The notes: generated by a model not told the origin, from the sequence alone. Shown: positions 16,565-41,081, counted from the stretch's first letter. The stretch: 45,000 nt of DNA from Leptospira alexanderi serovar Manhao 3 str. L 60 (GCF_000243815.2 NZ_AHMT02000005.1:150001-195000); one strand, 5' to 3'. A program made the numbers and translations.

Positions 16565-16816
16565 AATCCAAATCCGACATTAGGAACGATTTGTAACTCT
16601 TCGATTGCCACGGCTTCGTTTCCAAAAACTGCGACGTATGACGAAATGTATCAGTTTTTAAGCTGGCAATTTAACGATTTGAAATCGGAAATTTTTACGA
16701 TGAGGCCTCCGCTTTATAAACGAATTAACTGTGGTTTAAATTCTATTACGACAGTCGTCCCAAACCAGACGACCGGTGATAAGTATCTGACTGCAACTTC
16801 GACTTGTAGCCTCTAA
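16565..16816 (+). pseudogene. Lipoprotein gene, 3' part, downstream of the IS
   Basis: An open frame directly after the right end of the element, translating as NPNPTLGTICNSSIATASF and ending in GDKYLTATSTCSL before TAA at 16814-16816. It has no start of its own and matches in style the secreted protein interrupted at 15342. Simple removal of the element without a 4-bp duplication would leave the parts out of frame, so either the boundaries are a few bases off or a small indel has occurred. Confidence 0.65.
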
Positions 16817-16823
16817 ATGACTT

Positions 16824-16866
16824 CGGCTTCTTCGTCCAAATTATTTTTGGATGAAGAAGCCGTTTA
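16824..16866. terminator. Hairpin after the broken lipoprotein gene
   Basis: A long stem, CGGCTTCTTCGTCCAAA / TTTGGATGAAGAAGCCG, with one mismatch and a 5-base loop. No T tract follows, so termination strength is uncertain. Confidence 0.5.
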
Positions 16867-16867
16867 G

Positions 16868-17370
16868 AATGATATTCTGAACTTCCCCGTTTAAGCGGTT
16901 GATTCCGTTCACAGACCGATTTGACATGATACCTTCGCTCCATTTCCATTACAGAAACTTCATCACTACTACGAGTCCCTGTGCATCGCATCCGTACTCT
17001 CATTCCTATGAGTCCTTCTCACTTAAATTTCTCCTTTAGCATCAATACGACAGGTTCCCATGTTCCAAGTTAGAGCCTAAATTGAATTCACGCCGCCTAT
17101 ATGCCCGGTCGCCATGGTCAGTAAACAGATTTCTTCCGCACACTTCTCATGGGCTATCCCAACTTTTCCCATTTTTGATGACTTATTGAATTGTATCTCG
17201 ACGCGTCGTCAGCGGCTCACTTGCGTTCGCCTCTTTTATTCTCACCTGACGTTTTCATTATGCCTTTTCCTTCAACGCTCACGACATTGACTCTTTATCA
17301 ATGCCGCTTGAGGTGTTTGAAGCCTATTGTAAGCCGACTTCTCATCTCTATCTCAGTTTGTATGGCACAC
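16868..17370 (-). mobile_element. 5' fragment of a group II intron
   Basis: On the minus strand the region starts with GTGTGCC (intron 5' consensus GUGYG). It continues with structured-RNA-like sequence typical of intron domain I. It reaches a truncated intron-encoded protein start (ATG 17003) whose residues GTRSSDEVSVMEMERR are the conserved N-terminal leader of group II intron maturases. The reverse transcriptase, domains V and VI and the 3' splice site are missing, so it cannot splice. The 5' junction lies inside a family A repeat, whose remainder follows at 17371-17471. Confidence 0.65.
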
Positions 17371-17471
17371 GTGGGAATTACAACAAATCACGATTTTACG
17401 AATAAATTCTAAAAGTAGGGACTCCTACTTTTAGAAAATTCTTTCTCATTTCCTTAGGTCGAACTCACGTT
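17371..17471. repeat. MITE-like element, family A copy 2, truncated
   Basis: It matches the right two thirds of the intact copy at 6270-6456, including the GTGGGAA block, ATCACGATTTTACGAATAAA, the AAAAGTAGGGACTCCTACTTTT-type core and the terminal CTCACGTT. The left part is replaced by the group II intron fragment. Confidence 0.8.
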
Positions 17472-17484
17472 AAAATAGGTAATC

Positions 17485-18144
<660 letters not shown>

Positions 18145-18225
18145 GAAAAAACCTTTCGCATAAGAATTTTGTCCGATCTTTCTTCGATCAAGTCAAAAAT
18201 GAATCAACAAAGTTGGGACTTGAAT

Positions 18226-18262
18226 GATCCCACTCACGCGAGTTTGGCGTAAGAAATGCGTT
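18226..18262. repeat. Fragment of an AACGTGAG-type repeat end
   Basis: The sequence ACGCGAGTTTGGCGTAAGAA resembles the terminal AACGTGAGTTCGGCGTAAG of the family B elements with a few substitutions. No matching right end is nearby, so it is a remnant. Confidence 0.4.
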
Positions 18263-18298
18263 CATTTTTCCGTAAAAACAAATATATGTGGGAAAAGA

Positions 18299-20027
<1,729 letters not shown>

Positions 20028-20822
20028 AAGAGGTTAAAACAATATTACTTTGCTTCAAAGAAAGAAAAGAAAAAAAGAAATTCCGGGGAAAAATCCCGGA
20101 AAAAAGAACTACGTTATTTCCCTTAAATCGCGATTCTTTTGAAGACGTTAGTTTGTTCGTCTTCGCCTTCGTAGAGTTTGAGTGAACATTTCCACTTTGA
20201 GTGGGATTTTACGGATCATTTTATCATTGTAGAATTTCCTGGAACCTTCCCATTTCCTGAAGTTGTTGTTTGGGAAGGTCGACTGATGAACGGAATGACT
20301 TATATTAAAGATTGGTACTGAATTTCTCTAACTCGGCGACTGAATATTTACGCTCATCGCGTTTGCCGCGTTCCAAGACGAAATTTACCAGAGTAATCTT
20401 GTCTTGAGACGATTCTTAAGCGTGGTTGCAGTCAGAGGAGCCGTCCTATTGATTCAAGAAGTTTCAGGTTCCCGCTTGTTTCATCGATAGGATCTACGCG
20501 AAAGACCAAGAACTCATCAAAGAATCAACTTTTTTAAGTTTTTGAATGTTACTTCGGAAACGTATAAAAATAATACTGCAGATCTCTTATACAAATGCAA
20601 TAGTTCTCACGGATTGTATCTTTTCCGGATAATTTATGAGTTTTTGACTATTTCTTTTGAGGGAATTTCCACGTTCTAAACTTTGGATATATTCTCCACC
20701 TTCGCAGTAGATGTTTCGCAAAGCAAAAACAGAGCTGTTTTATGACTACCAAGGACATTACTCAAGATGTTCAAATCTTCCACTTCGTGCAATCAATCCG
20801 GAATCTATTTCAAAAATAACTT
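20028..20822. other. Long region without a recognisable gene
   Basis: About 800 bases upstream of the sensor kinase. All frames are broken by stops. Some stretches (20240-20500) have codon-like composition and could be an old pseudogene, but I cannot name a parent. Confidence 0.4.
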
Positions 20823-21006
20823 AACGTGAGCAGGGTCGTAAGAATCCATGATTCATTTTTCTGAAACAAAGTTGGAATTTGAACTTTGTAAATCTATTCT
20901 TAAAGTGTGGGAACTAGCACAAATCACGATTTTACGAATAATTCTAAAATTGTAGGAACTCCTACTTTTAGAGAATTCTTTCTCATTTTCTCCATGAACT
21001 CACGTT
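20823..21006. repeat. MITE-like element, family A copy 3
   Basis: 184 bp bounded by AACGTGAGCAGGGTCGTAAG on the left and a shorter ATGAACTCACGTT on the right. The interior matches copy 1 closely (TTTGAACTTTGTAAATCTAT, ATCACGATTTTACGAATAAT) with the core TTGTAGGAACTCCTAC. Confidence 0.8.
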
Positions 21007-21145
21007 AACTTACAAGACCGTTTCGAATGAAATGATTGAAACTCTTTTTTTCGTTTTTAGAAGTTAAATTTGATTTTGAGTTTCATTCTCATATTTCTTG
21101 ACTTTTCCGATCTCTTTTCTACCTTGGAAGCGAAGAGGTCTCACA

Positions 21146-22042
<897 letters not shown>

Positions 22043-22309
22043 GGGCATCGTCCAATCGTCTTTCCGTTTCCCGGTAAAAAACGATTCTTTTCGATATCGA
22101 TATAGTTCTAAAGAATTGTCTTTGTATCTATTGCGGATTTATCCGAAAATGAATCGTATTTGTATAACGTTTTGTTAGGAGTTAGTCTCTATGAAATAAT
22201 TGATGAATCTGATTATAATAGTCGATTGATAATTTAAAGGCTGTTCTAAAGCCTCAAAAGAAATCAACTAAAACCAGGGTTCGTAATAAAACGCAGTAGC
22301 TCCCAAGTG
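22043..22309. other. Intergenic region with an IS-related fragment
   Basis: The only recognisable piece is GTTCGTAATAAAACGCAGTAG at 22280-22300 (first 20 bases considered). It is the inverse of a sequence beside the transposase remnant at 6457-6739. Confidence 0.4.
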
Positions 22310-22486
22310 TAGATGTCAGGGTTTTAAGGGTCAGTGGTTAGGGCTTGTATGTAATGTAAAGTCCTAAAATTAGGTTTAACAGAAATCAGGCCGCTTGATG
22401 AACAAAAAATCAGGAGTTTAAAGGGCTAAATGTTATCCAAGAACATTTAAAACCCTGATTCCTAAAACACTGTCCACTGACATCTA
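22310..22486. repeat. Possible MITE with TAGATGTCAG ends
   Basis: A 10-bp perfect inverted repeat, TAGATGTCAG / CTGACATCTA, encloses 177 bp of non-coding sequence, with weaker complementarity inside (GGGTTTTAA blocks). Only one copy is seen in the window. Confidence 0.35.
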
Positions 22487-22667
22487 ATATGCTAACATCT
22501 AAAATTCATAATTATAAGTTATCTTAAAGATACTTTATCTTTGCTTAAAAGGCTGTCCACTTTTATGTGACTACCTTAATCATTCTAAAATATTTTTGAG
22601 ATAACTTATGGTCTGAATATCATTCTTACTGAGTTGTTTCTTAGAAGTTGTCGCGAAAATCCAGTCG

Positions 22668-22708
22668 ATTTGTAAACGAATCAGGAATTCGTAGGTTCGT
22701 TTACAAAT
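22668..22708. repeat. 13-bp inverted repeat
   Basis: ATTTGTAAACGAA and TTCGTTTACAAAT form a perfect stem around a 15-base spacer. It lies within a 74-codon minus-strand frame (22580-22804) of doubtful reality. It could be an operator or a small hairpin. Confidence 0.5.
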
Positions 22709-22910
22709 ACAATTTGATTGGGAAAGAAAGTTTTCAATAAACGTTATGCGCTTTTGACTTTGTCTCAAACGAAGTTCCCGATATTTCAAGACATTTTGAT
22801 TCACTGAAACCGTTAGGGTTTATAAACTTTAGAATCTCGCTTTCTACCGTATCTCACGTTGCGAAGGTAAGTATCGCTCAATAAGCTTTGTCTTAGAATT
22901 ATTATTTTGT

Positions 22911-22918
22911 AAGGAGGT
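22911..22918 (+). promoter_or_regulatory. Strong Shine-Dalgarno-like AAGGAGGT with no well-spaced start
   Basis: A perfect anti-16S match. The nearest candidate start is a TTG at 22932, 13 bases on, in the frame of the receptor gene but closed by TAG at 23040. It may mark an ancestral start of the receptor leader. Confidence 0.3.
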
Positions 22919-23051
22919 CTGAAAAAAAGTCTTGCTGACATTTTTACTTTATGGAACGTTACTTAGGGAGTGCGCTATTGTGCAAAGTATCATAGAATAC
23001 CATGGATTTCGGGAGCGTTCGGATTTTATATGCAAGTATTAGAAAACTTTT

Positions 23052-23171
23052 CGTTCTTTCGTTCTTTCGTTCTTTCGTTCTTTCGTTCTTTCGTTCTTTC
23101 GTTCTTTCGTTCTTTCGTTCTTTCGTTCTTTCGTTCTTTCGTTCTTTCGTTCTTTCGTTCTTTCGTTCTTT
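23052..23171. repeat. Fifteen perfect tandem copies of an 8-bp unit
   Basis: The unit CGTTCTTT repeats exactly 15 times over 120 bp and is followed by a degenerate copy, CGCTCTTA. No stop codon arises in any plus-strand frame through the array. It lies immediately upstream of the signal-peptide codons of the TonB-dependent receptor. An 8-bp unit changes the reading frame with each gain or loss, as in bacterial phase-variation tracts. Confidence 0.97.
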
Positions 23172-23195
23172 CGCTCTTATAGAACTAAATTTCAA

Positions 23196-25640
23196 ATAAA
23201 TAAACTTTCTTTTTTTTATGTACTCTTATTTTACGTTCTAGGTATTTTTTCTTTGGATGTATACGCTCAAAGTAAAACAAAAGAAAAAGAAGGTATCGAA
23301 GTAGTAGGCGAAAGGGATCGACCGGATTTTGTTCGATTAAAGCCGGAAGAAATCAACAAAATGCCCGGTACATTCGGAGATTCTTTAAAGGCTGTATTCA
23401 ACATTCCGGGAATTGCACCTATATTTCAAAATTATACAAACGCTGGTTTTCAATCCGCAATGGCAATCGGATTGAGTCAAACCGCTCCCAATAATAAAAG
23501 CCCGGATATCTCCAATAGTCAGAGAGGATTTCTAGTGATGCGAGGAGCGGGAACTCGAGCCAACCAATTTTATTACGACGGTCTTCCTTTAATCTACCCA
23601 TTTCACGCAGATGGGATCACTTCCGTTTTGAACAATAATGCGATTCGTTCTTTGGAAATTTATTCGGGTACTTATTCTGCCAGATACGGATTTGCAACAG
23701 GCGGAGTCATTGCTGTCGAAGGATTTAAAAAGAAAAACGATTCCGTTGTTCTCAATCTAAATACTTTCTTGGTGGACGGTTACGTATTTAAAAATATATC
23801 AAAAAATTTGAATGTAAGTGTGTCGGGGAGAAAATACTATCCGAATTACGTTTTGGGAAGAATTCCGGATTTAGTACCGAATCAAACGTTTGTTTCCGAT
23901 TACAGCGATTATCAATTTCGGATCAACTGGGACATCGATAATCAAAACTCTATCACACTTTCTTCTTTCGGAACGAAAGATTATCGTCATCCTTTTGCCG
24001 CGAACAAACAATACAAACCTAAGTATGACTCGATGGAAAGCATCAACGATGCTTTAATTGTTGATAGGAATTTTCGAACCGACGGAGTTCAATATGTTTG
24101 GAAACCGTTTGAAGCCGTTTCGAATACTATGAACATATCAAGAAGTTATTTTGAAGAAAGAACTCAAAATAGTACTTACCTTGTTAACACTTCTCAAGGA
24201 GTTCTCGCCGCTTTGGTGCAAGGATTACAAAAAGCGAATACTCTCGGAAACAATTTTTCGGAAGATCTTCGTTATTTTGAAGACGTAATGGAGTTGAACT
24301 TATTCAAGAAAATCTTAAAGCTTAGGGCGGGTGGACAATATAGGGAAACCGTATCCAGTTTTCAAGGTAAAATAATCTACATCAACGAAAATCCCGAATT
24401 CCTTAAAATCACTAAATTTATACTTTCCGACCCGAACACATCCACAATTTTACAAGGGGATAGAATGGTTCATAGGCAGATAGGATATTTCTCCGAGATG
24501 AAGTTTGATTATAAGGGTAATGTATTATCGCTCGGAGTGAGGCGGGATTATCACGACTTATCGGATGAATGGAAAACAAGTCCAAGACTTATGTTTGCGA
24601 AGGAGTTAGATTCCACTAAAACTACTTTTTTCGGAGGAACCGGGAAATTCTTTCAAGCTCCCACGGACGTCAGTTATATTTCTAAAAGGATGGGGAATCC
24701 TAATCTTAAGATGGAAGAATCCCAACATTCCAATTTTGGAATCGAGCAGAAATTTTTATCGAGTTATTCCATAAAGTTGGAGGGTTATAAAAACACGTTT
24801 GATAATCTAGTCGTTCGGGACAATTTCATTTACAATTCCTCCGCCGCCAATATCAACAATCTCATTTCCGGAGTTAACAATCAGAACACGGAATTTGTAT
24901 CTCAGAGAAATTTGAATTATTCGAATTCTATGTCTGGTTGGTCCAAAGGATTCGAATTGATGATAAAAAAGGAAATTCCGGAGGATTCCGGCTTTTTCGG
25001 TTGGATTTCCTATACGAACTCTTTGACAAAACGAAATAGAAATCAGCCCGTTCTCAACGATACTGAACTTCAAATCCATAATGAACTAGCTAAAAATCAT
25101 AGGACTTTATATCAGGACGTATCTAAGGATTATTACACTAACGTTTATGACAATGGAAGTATCGAAGTTCTAAAGAAAAATTCGAAAGAAGAATACTATG
25201 ATCTCGATCGGACACATATGCTTAGTATAGTCGGCGGTTGGAAATATAAGGATACTTGGCAAATTGGTACTAGAATCATTCATTTAACGAATTATGCATA
25301 TACTCCGATCGTCGGATCGGAACTTACTCCGGTTAATTCCGTAAACCTTTACACTCCGGTCTATTCAAGGGATCTTCGGTCTGCGCGGCTTCCGTCGTAT
25401 AATCAAATTGATATTCGATTCGATCGTTTTATAACGACGAGTTGGGCAAAGTTGGATTTATATCTTGAAATCATCAATCTCACAGGGAATCGGATTGCGG
25501 TTTCAAATACCCTTTATAATACGTTGGCGCCTTATCTTCCAGGTCAGAATCCGGCTACTGGATATATCAATCAAAACGGTCTTGACGTTGGTAAAACTAA
25601 GATTCCGATGTTCAATTTCGGAATAGAAATGCGATTTTAA
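23196..25640 (+). CDS. TonB-dependent outer membrane receptor, start codon in doubt
   Basis: The receptor takes up a substrate such as an iron complex or vitamin across the outer membrane, powered by TonB. The plug domain (about the first 150 residues) contains MPGTFGDSLKAVFNIPGI, FLVMRGAGTRANQFYYDG and EIYSGTYSARYGFATGGVIAV. A beta-barrel follows, with PTDVSYISKRMGNPNLKMEE and a C-terminal aromatic residue (FGIEMRF). A signal peptide (FFYVLLFYVLGIFSLDVYA, then QS) is encoded in frame upstream of the TTG at 23253, so the true start must be earlier. No ATG, GTG or TTG exists in this frame between the TAG at 23040 and the signal peptide; ATA at 23196 stands where ATG would be expected. Expression may depend on the 8-bp repeat. 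The substrate is unknown. Confidence 0.85.
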   Translation: MNKLSFFYVLLFYVLGIFSLDVYAQSKTKEKEGIEVVGERDRPDFVRLKPEEINKMPGTFGDSLKAVFNIPGIAPIFQNYTNAGFQSAMAIGLSQTAPNNKSPDISNSQRGFLVMRGAGTRANQFYYDGLPLIYPFHADGITSVLNNNAIRSLEIYSGTYSARYGFATGGVIAVEGFKKKNDSVVLNLNTFLVDGYVFKNISKNLNVSVSGRKYYPNYVLGRIPDLVPNQTFVSDYSDYQFRINWDIDNQNSITLSSFGTKDYRHPFAANKQYKPKYDSMESINDALIVDRNFRTDGVQYVWKPFEAVSNTMNISRSYFEERTQNSTYLVNTSQGVLAALVQGLQKANTLGNNFSEDLRYFEDVMELNLFKKILKLRAGGQYRETVSSFQGKIIYINENPEFLKITKFILSDPNTSTILQGDRMVHRQIGYFSEMKFDYKGNVLSLGVRRDYHDLSDEWKTSPRLMFAKELDSTKTTFFGGTGKFFQAPTDVSYISKRMGNPNLKMEESQHSNFGIEQKFLSSYSIKLEGYKNTFDNLVVRDNFIYNSSAANINNLISGVNNQNTEFVSQRNLNYSNSMSGWSKGFELMIKKEIPEDSGFFGWISYTNSLTKRNRNQPVLNDTELQIHNELAKNHRTLYQDVSKDYYTNVYDNGSIEVLKKNSKEEYYDLDRTHMLSIVGGWKYKDTWQIGTRIIHLTNYAYTPIVGSELTPVNSVNLYTPVYSRDLRSARLPSYNQIDIRFDRFITTSWAKLDLYLEIINLTGNRIAVSNTLYNTLAPYLPGQNPATGYINQNGLDVGKTKIPMFNFGIEMRF

Positions 25641-25744
25641 AGATAATATTCTCTGTCATAGCGATCCATAGAATAGCATAACGTTACCCACAAATTAAGA
25701 AGGCTTTTGGGATCATAAGGATCAAAAACTGATATTTTTCAAGC

Positions 25745-26110
<366 letters not shown>

Positions 26111-26213
26111 ATAGAATAGCTATGACGCTTGAGTTATCCATAGAGAGTCGTGATGTTTGAGTTCTGTAACTTTGTGTTTCTTTGGAAATTCCGTTTTAGA
26201 ATAAGTTATAAGA

Positions 26214-27161
<948 letters not shown>

Positions 27162-27353
27162 CGGACTTCCGAAATCGTTAAGCGAATTGAATTTCTCGGA
27201 TCGTTTTTCCGACATGGAGCCAATGTACGAAAATCTCAGTTAAAATCCAATCACAACGGAATCGGGATTCCTAAAAAGACTGGAAAATTTGTCGCTAAAA
27301 ACAACGATTGCAGGACGGTTTCCTTTTCCGGGTCAAAGAAGGGAGTTGAAATT

Positions 27354-28241
27354 TTGAAATACACATACATAGAAAATCAAAAAGTAAAATTATTTCTCTC
27401 TTATTCGGAAACGGATTCGAAGAATGTTATCTTATTCATCCACGGATACCCAGATACTCATAAAACCTGGGACTTGCAGATCGATTCCTTAAAGGAAAAA
27501 TTTAGGTTAGGTGCGATCGACTTAAGAGGTTTTGGAAGGTCTTCCAAACCTTTGGAACAATCCGAGTACAACTATGCGGTGATTCTTCCCGATCTTTTGA
27601 AAGCGATCAATTTTCTTTCCAAGAATAGCAAGGTGCACATAGTCGGTCACGATTGGGGGGCTACACTCGGCTGGTTATTTATTAGTGATCCGAAATATTC
27701 TAAGTACGTAAATTCTTTTACTGCGATTTCCGGTCCTCACCCCTGGCTTGCGGGCAAACGAATGATCGACGATCTATTCAGTCTCAATTTTGATAATTGG
27801 AAAAAAGTAATCGATCAGAGTTTTCGTTCCTGGTATATCTGGTTTTTTCAAATTCCAATTCTCCCCGAATTGATGTGGCAAAATTTCGGTGAATTGATTT
27901 ATAAATGGATCATGGACCTCGGCGGAGTTCCAAAAAAAGATTTCCTCCGAAAAGTAAATCGAAATGATATTTACAGTGCGACAATCGCCCCCATCAATCT
28001 GTTTCGGGAATTATTGTTCGGTAGAACGGTAATCTCCGCCCCTTCCAACATCAAAATCCCCGTGCAGTTAATTATTCCTCAAAAGGATTTTATCGTTCTT
28101 CCGGAAGTATATGAAAACACATATGACTATGTTGAAAATTTAGAAATTCATAAACTAGATTCCAATCATTGGGTGCACCGAGAACAACCGAACGTAGTGA
28201 CGGAGTTGATTCAAAAGTTCGTTTCCAAACATTCCGTATAA
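27354..28241 (+). CDS. Alpha/beta hydrolase (epoxide hydrolase / dehalogenase-like)
   Basis: A 295-residue hydrolase. FIHGYPDTHKTW is the oxyanion-hole region, DLRGFGRSSKP follows, and GHDWGATLGW is the nucleophile elbow with Asp as nucleophile, the pattern of epoxide hydrolases and haloalkane dehalogenases. The catalytic His is in SNHWVHREQP and the acid is probably the Asp in LIIPQKDFIVL. The natural substrate is unknown. The start chosen is TTG 27354 behind AGGGAG; the long upstream open frame to 27015 is antisense to the methyltransferase gene and is not thought to be coding. Confidence 0.85.
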   Translation: MKYTYIENQKVKLFLSYSETDSKNVILFIHGYPDTHKTWDLQIDSLKEKFRLGAIDLRGFGRSSKPLEQSEYNYAVILPDLLKAINFLSKNSKVHIVGHDWGATLGWLFISDPKYSKYVNSFTAISGPHPWLAGKRMIDDLFSLNFDNWKKVIDQSFRSWYIWFFQIPILPELMWQNFGELIYKWIMDLGGVPKKDFLRKVNRNDIYSATIAPINLFRELLFGRTVISAPSNIKIPVQLIIPQKDFIVLPEVYENTYDYVENLEIHKLDSNHWVHREQPNVVTELIQKFVSKHSV

Positions 28242-28297
28242 CAGTGCGTAGATATACTCGGTTTTTTCTCAAGCGTCGGACGTATTTTACTCTTTAT

Positions 28298-28400
28298 TAG
28301 AGTTGTTGAAAAATTAATTCTCTATCCGTTTCTACTTCATTGAAATGGAAGTTTGAAGCGGTTTTGTTAATCTGAATCATGGAATTTTTCAACAACTCTA
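28298..28400. repeat. MITE-like element, family C copy 1
   Basis: 103 bp with perfect 18-bp terminal inverted repeats, TAGAGTTGTTGAAAAATT and its complement. The interior is non-coding (TTCTCTATCCGTTTCT ... GAAGCGGTTTTGTTAATCTG). A second copy is at 43701-43800. The outer TA at both ends would fit a TA target duplication. Confidence 0.85.
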
Positions 28401-28724
28401 TTGACGTATCCGTACTTTTTTATCGGTTGGATTATCCATCGGGTTCGTGTTGAAAGCGCTTTTCCATGTTCTTTGGGTTGTTTCAGGAATAGCGATATAA
28501 CACACATAAATCCCGAATTAGAGTTCTGAACATTGATAAACTTCCCGCCATGGTGTGAGGTATTTTCGGGTGTTATAGAGATGTCGGTGTGTTGTTGGTA
28601 AAAAGTTCGAACTTACAGATTATATTAGATTTATCTTGTATATGTAAGGATCGCATAAAAAATCGAACGATATTAAACAGAATACAATGAAAATCTGTTT
28701 GGACGAAATATTCTTCGTAGATGT
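28401..28724. other. Intergenic region, nothing recognised
   Basis: About 320 bases between the repeat and the outer-membrane-like gene. No convincing frame or hairpin is seen. Confidence 0.5.
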
Positions 28725-29753
<1,029 letters not shown>

Positions 29754-30581
29754 GGGAATTAGGAGTGAAAAATTTCCATTTTAATATCTTAAAAATACTA
29801 AAATGGAAGGGGACCCATTCTTGACTATGTTTTTTCCGTAGATTGCAAATTCAGATTTATTAATGTGAGATAGATTTCTGCTTTTTAGTTTTTCTTACAA
29901 ACTATTTGATCGAGAAAATTAGATTCGAATTTTAAGTCTCTGAAAAATGGAAGTGGGAAGTATCGTTTTTACAAAAACCAAACGAAATTTTTACGGAAAA
30001 TTTTATTATTTCCAAAGCGGAACTATATAATAAAAATCTAATTTTTATTTTGGGTAAGTGTCGTGTTAAAAATAACTTTAAAAATTGAATGTTTTTTAGA
30101 CTTTTCTAAACAAAATTAAACTGAATACCGTGTGAAAGATAATTTATTTGAACTTAGAACCCGTTTCAAAACCTAAAAAAATGTAGGAGTTTCTACGTTT
30201 TGAGACGGGCTTTTGAAAGACGTTTTACTGGGATTCGTTTTTACTCAATTCTATACGAATTGATTCGAATTGTGTTAGAAGGAAAAGTCGGAGAGAAAAA
30301 TTCTAATTGGTCATTGAGGGATGAGTGGAATTTCTTTATATCCTTGGTTTGTAGCTTGAATTATCTCAAATCATAAAATTTTTTTCTTCTGTATTTCAAT
30401 GAAACTTTTTAACAATTCCATAAATTTCACACTGTAGTTTTTCCTATTGTAAAGTACGGTAAGTTATTTTTTTAAATGGATCCTGAATAAATCTTTAGCA
30501 AGTTCAAAATACAAATTCTTTCGATTGTTTTTTGTTGATAAATATTGTTTTTCAGATGTTTTCCAATGGAATCAGTTCAGT
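29754..30581. other. Long AT-rich intergenic region
   Basis: About 830 bases without a credible gene. The one clear structure is an imperfect inverted repeat at 30157-30211 (GAACCCGTTTCAAAAC ... GTTTTGAGACGGGC) around TGTAGGAGTTTCTACG, another member of the GTAGGA palindrome series, which could also act as a terminator. Confidence 0.55.
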
Positions 30582-31449
<868 letters not shown>

Positions 31450-31453
31450 ATTT

Positions 31454-31515
31454 AACGTGAGTTCAACGTAAGAAAAATTGGGCGAATAAGAAACTAAAGT
31501 GCAACGACTCCCTGC
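31454..31515. repeat. Partial family B element
   Basis: It begins with AACGTGAGTTCAACGTAAG, only 4 bases after copy 1 ends, and continues with GGGCGAATAAGAAACTAAAG and CAACGACTCC as in the copy at 43299. No right terminus is found before the glycosyltransferase gene. Confidence 0.6.
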
Positions 31516-31647
31516 CGTACGAACTTACGGAAGATCGAAACTGATTGATTTGAAGAATTTGGGCAGGCTTTAAGTCGGGACGTAAGATTCGATTCCAAAT
31601 CTTAAAATTATGGGAAGATCCTTCTCATTCAGACGTAAGATCATTTC

Positions 31648-33137
<1,490 letters not shown>

Positions 33138-33149
33138 AGGAGATCTCTC

Positions 33150-34226
<1,077 letters not shown>

Positions 34227-34259
34227 GACGATTTTTCCTCAAATACAGATACTATTGTG

Positions 34260-34634
<375 letters not shown>

Positions 34635-34738
34635 TTTTGCCTCTCCTTTTGTTACCGGTTTCGGAAGTCGCTCGTAGAGGTTCTAAAACCCTTTTCATCG
34701 GTGTGGAATTTTAGAAGAATTCGTTTGACAGAAGTTAG

Positions 34739-34779
<41 letters not shown>

Positions 34780-34783
34780 GGCC

Positions 34784-35056
<273 letters not shown>

Positions 35057-35068
35057 AACTACGGAATG

Positions 35069-35146
<78 letters not shown>

Positions 35147-35184
35147 TATACTTTTTCCGGAGAAATTAACCATTTCTAAAACTT

Positions 35185-38402
<3,218 letters not shown>

Positions 38403-38407
38403 GTTCA

Positions 38408-39454
<1,047 letters not shown>

Positions 39455-39470
39455 AAATCCGGAGGGTTTT

Positions 39471-41081
<1,611 letters not shown>

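Noticed and set aside
16746..17003. Intact 85-residue protein on the minus strand
   Set aside because: The first part is the leader of a truncated group II intron maturase and the remainder runs into the hairpin and the lipoprotein remnant, so it is a fragment, not a gene.
22580..22804. 74-codon minus-strand frame in the gap before the receptor
   Set aside because: It contains a perfect 13-bp inverted repeat and has no start signal or domain; more likely chance.
23052..23171. CRISPR array
   Set aside because: The units are 8 bp and contiguous with no spacers, so this is a simple tandem repeat.
22959..23195. 78-codon minus-strand frame encoding KERKNERT repeats
   Set aside because: It is the reverse reading of the 8-bp tandem array; it has no ribosome binding site and its composition is set by the repeat.
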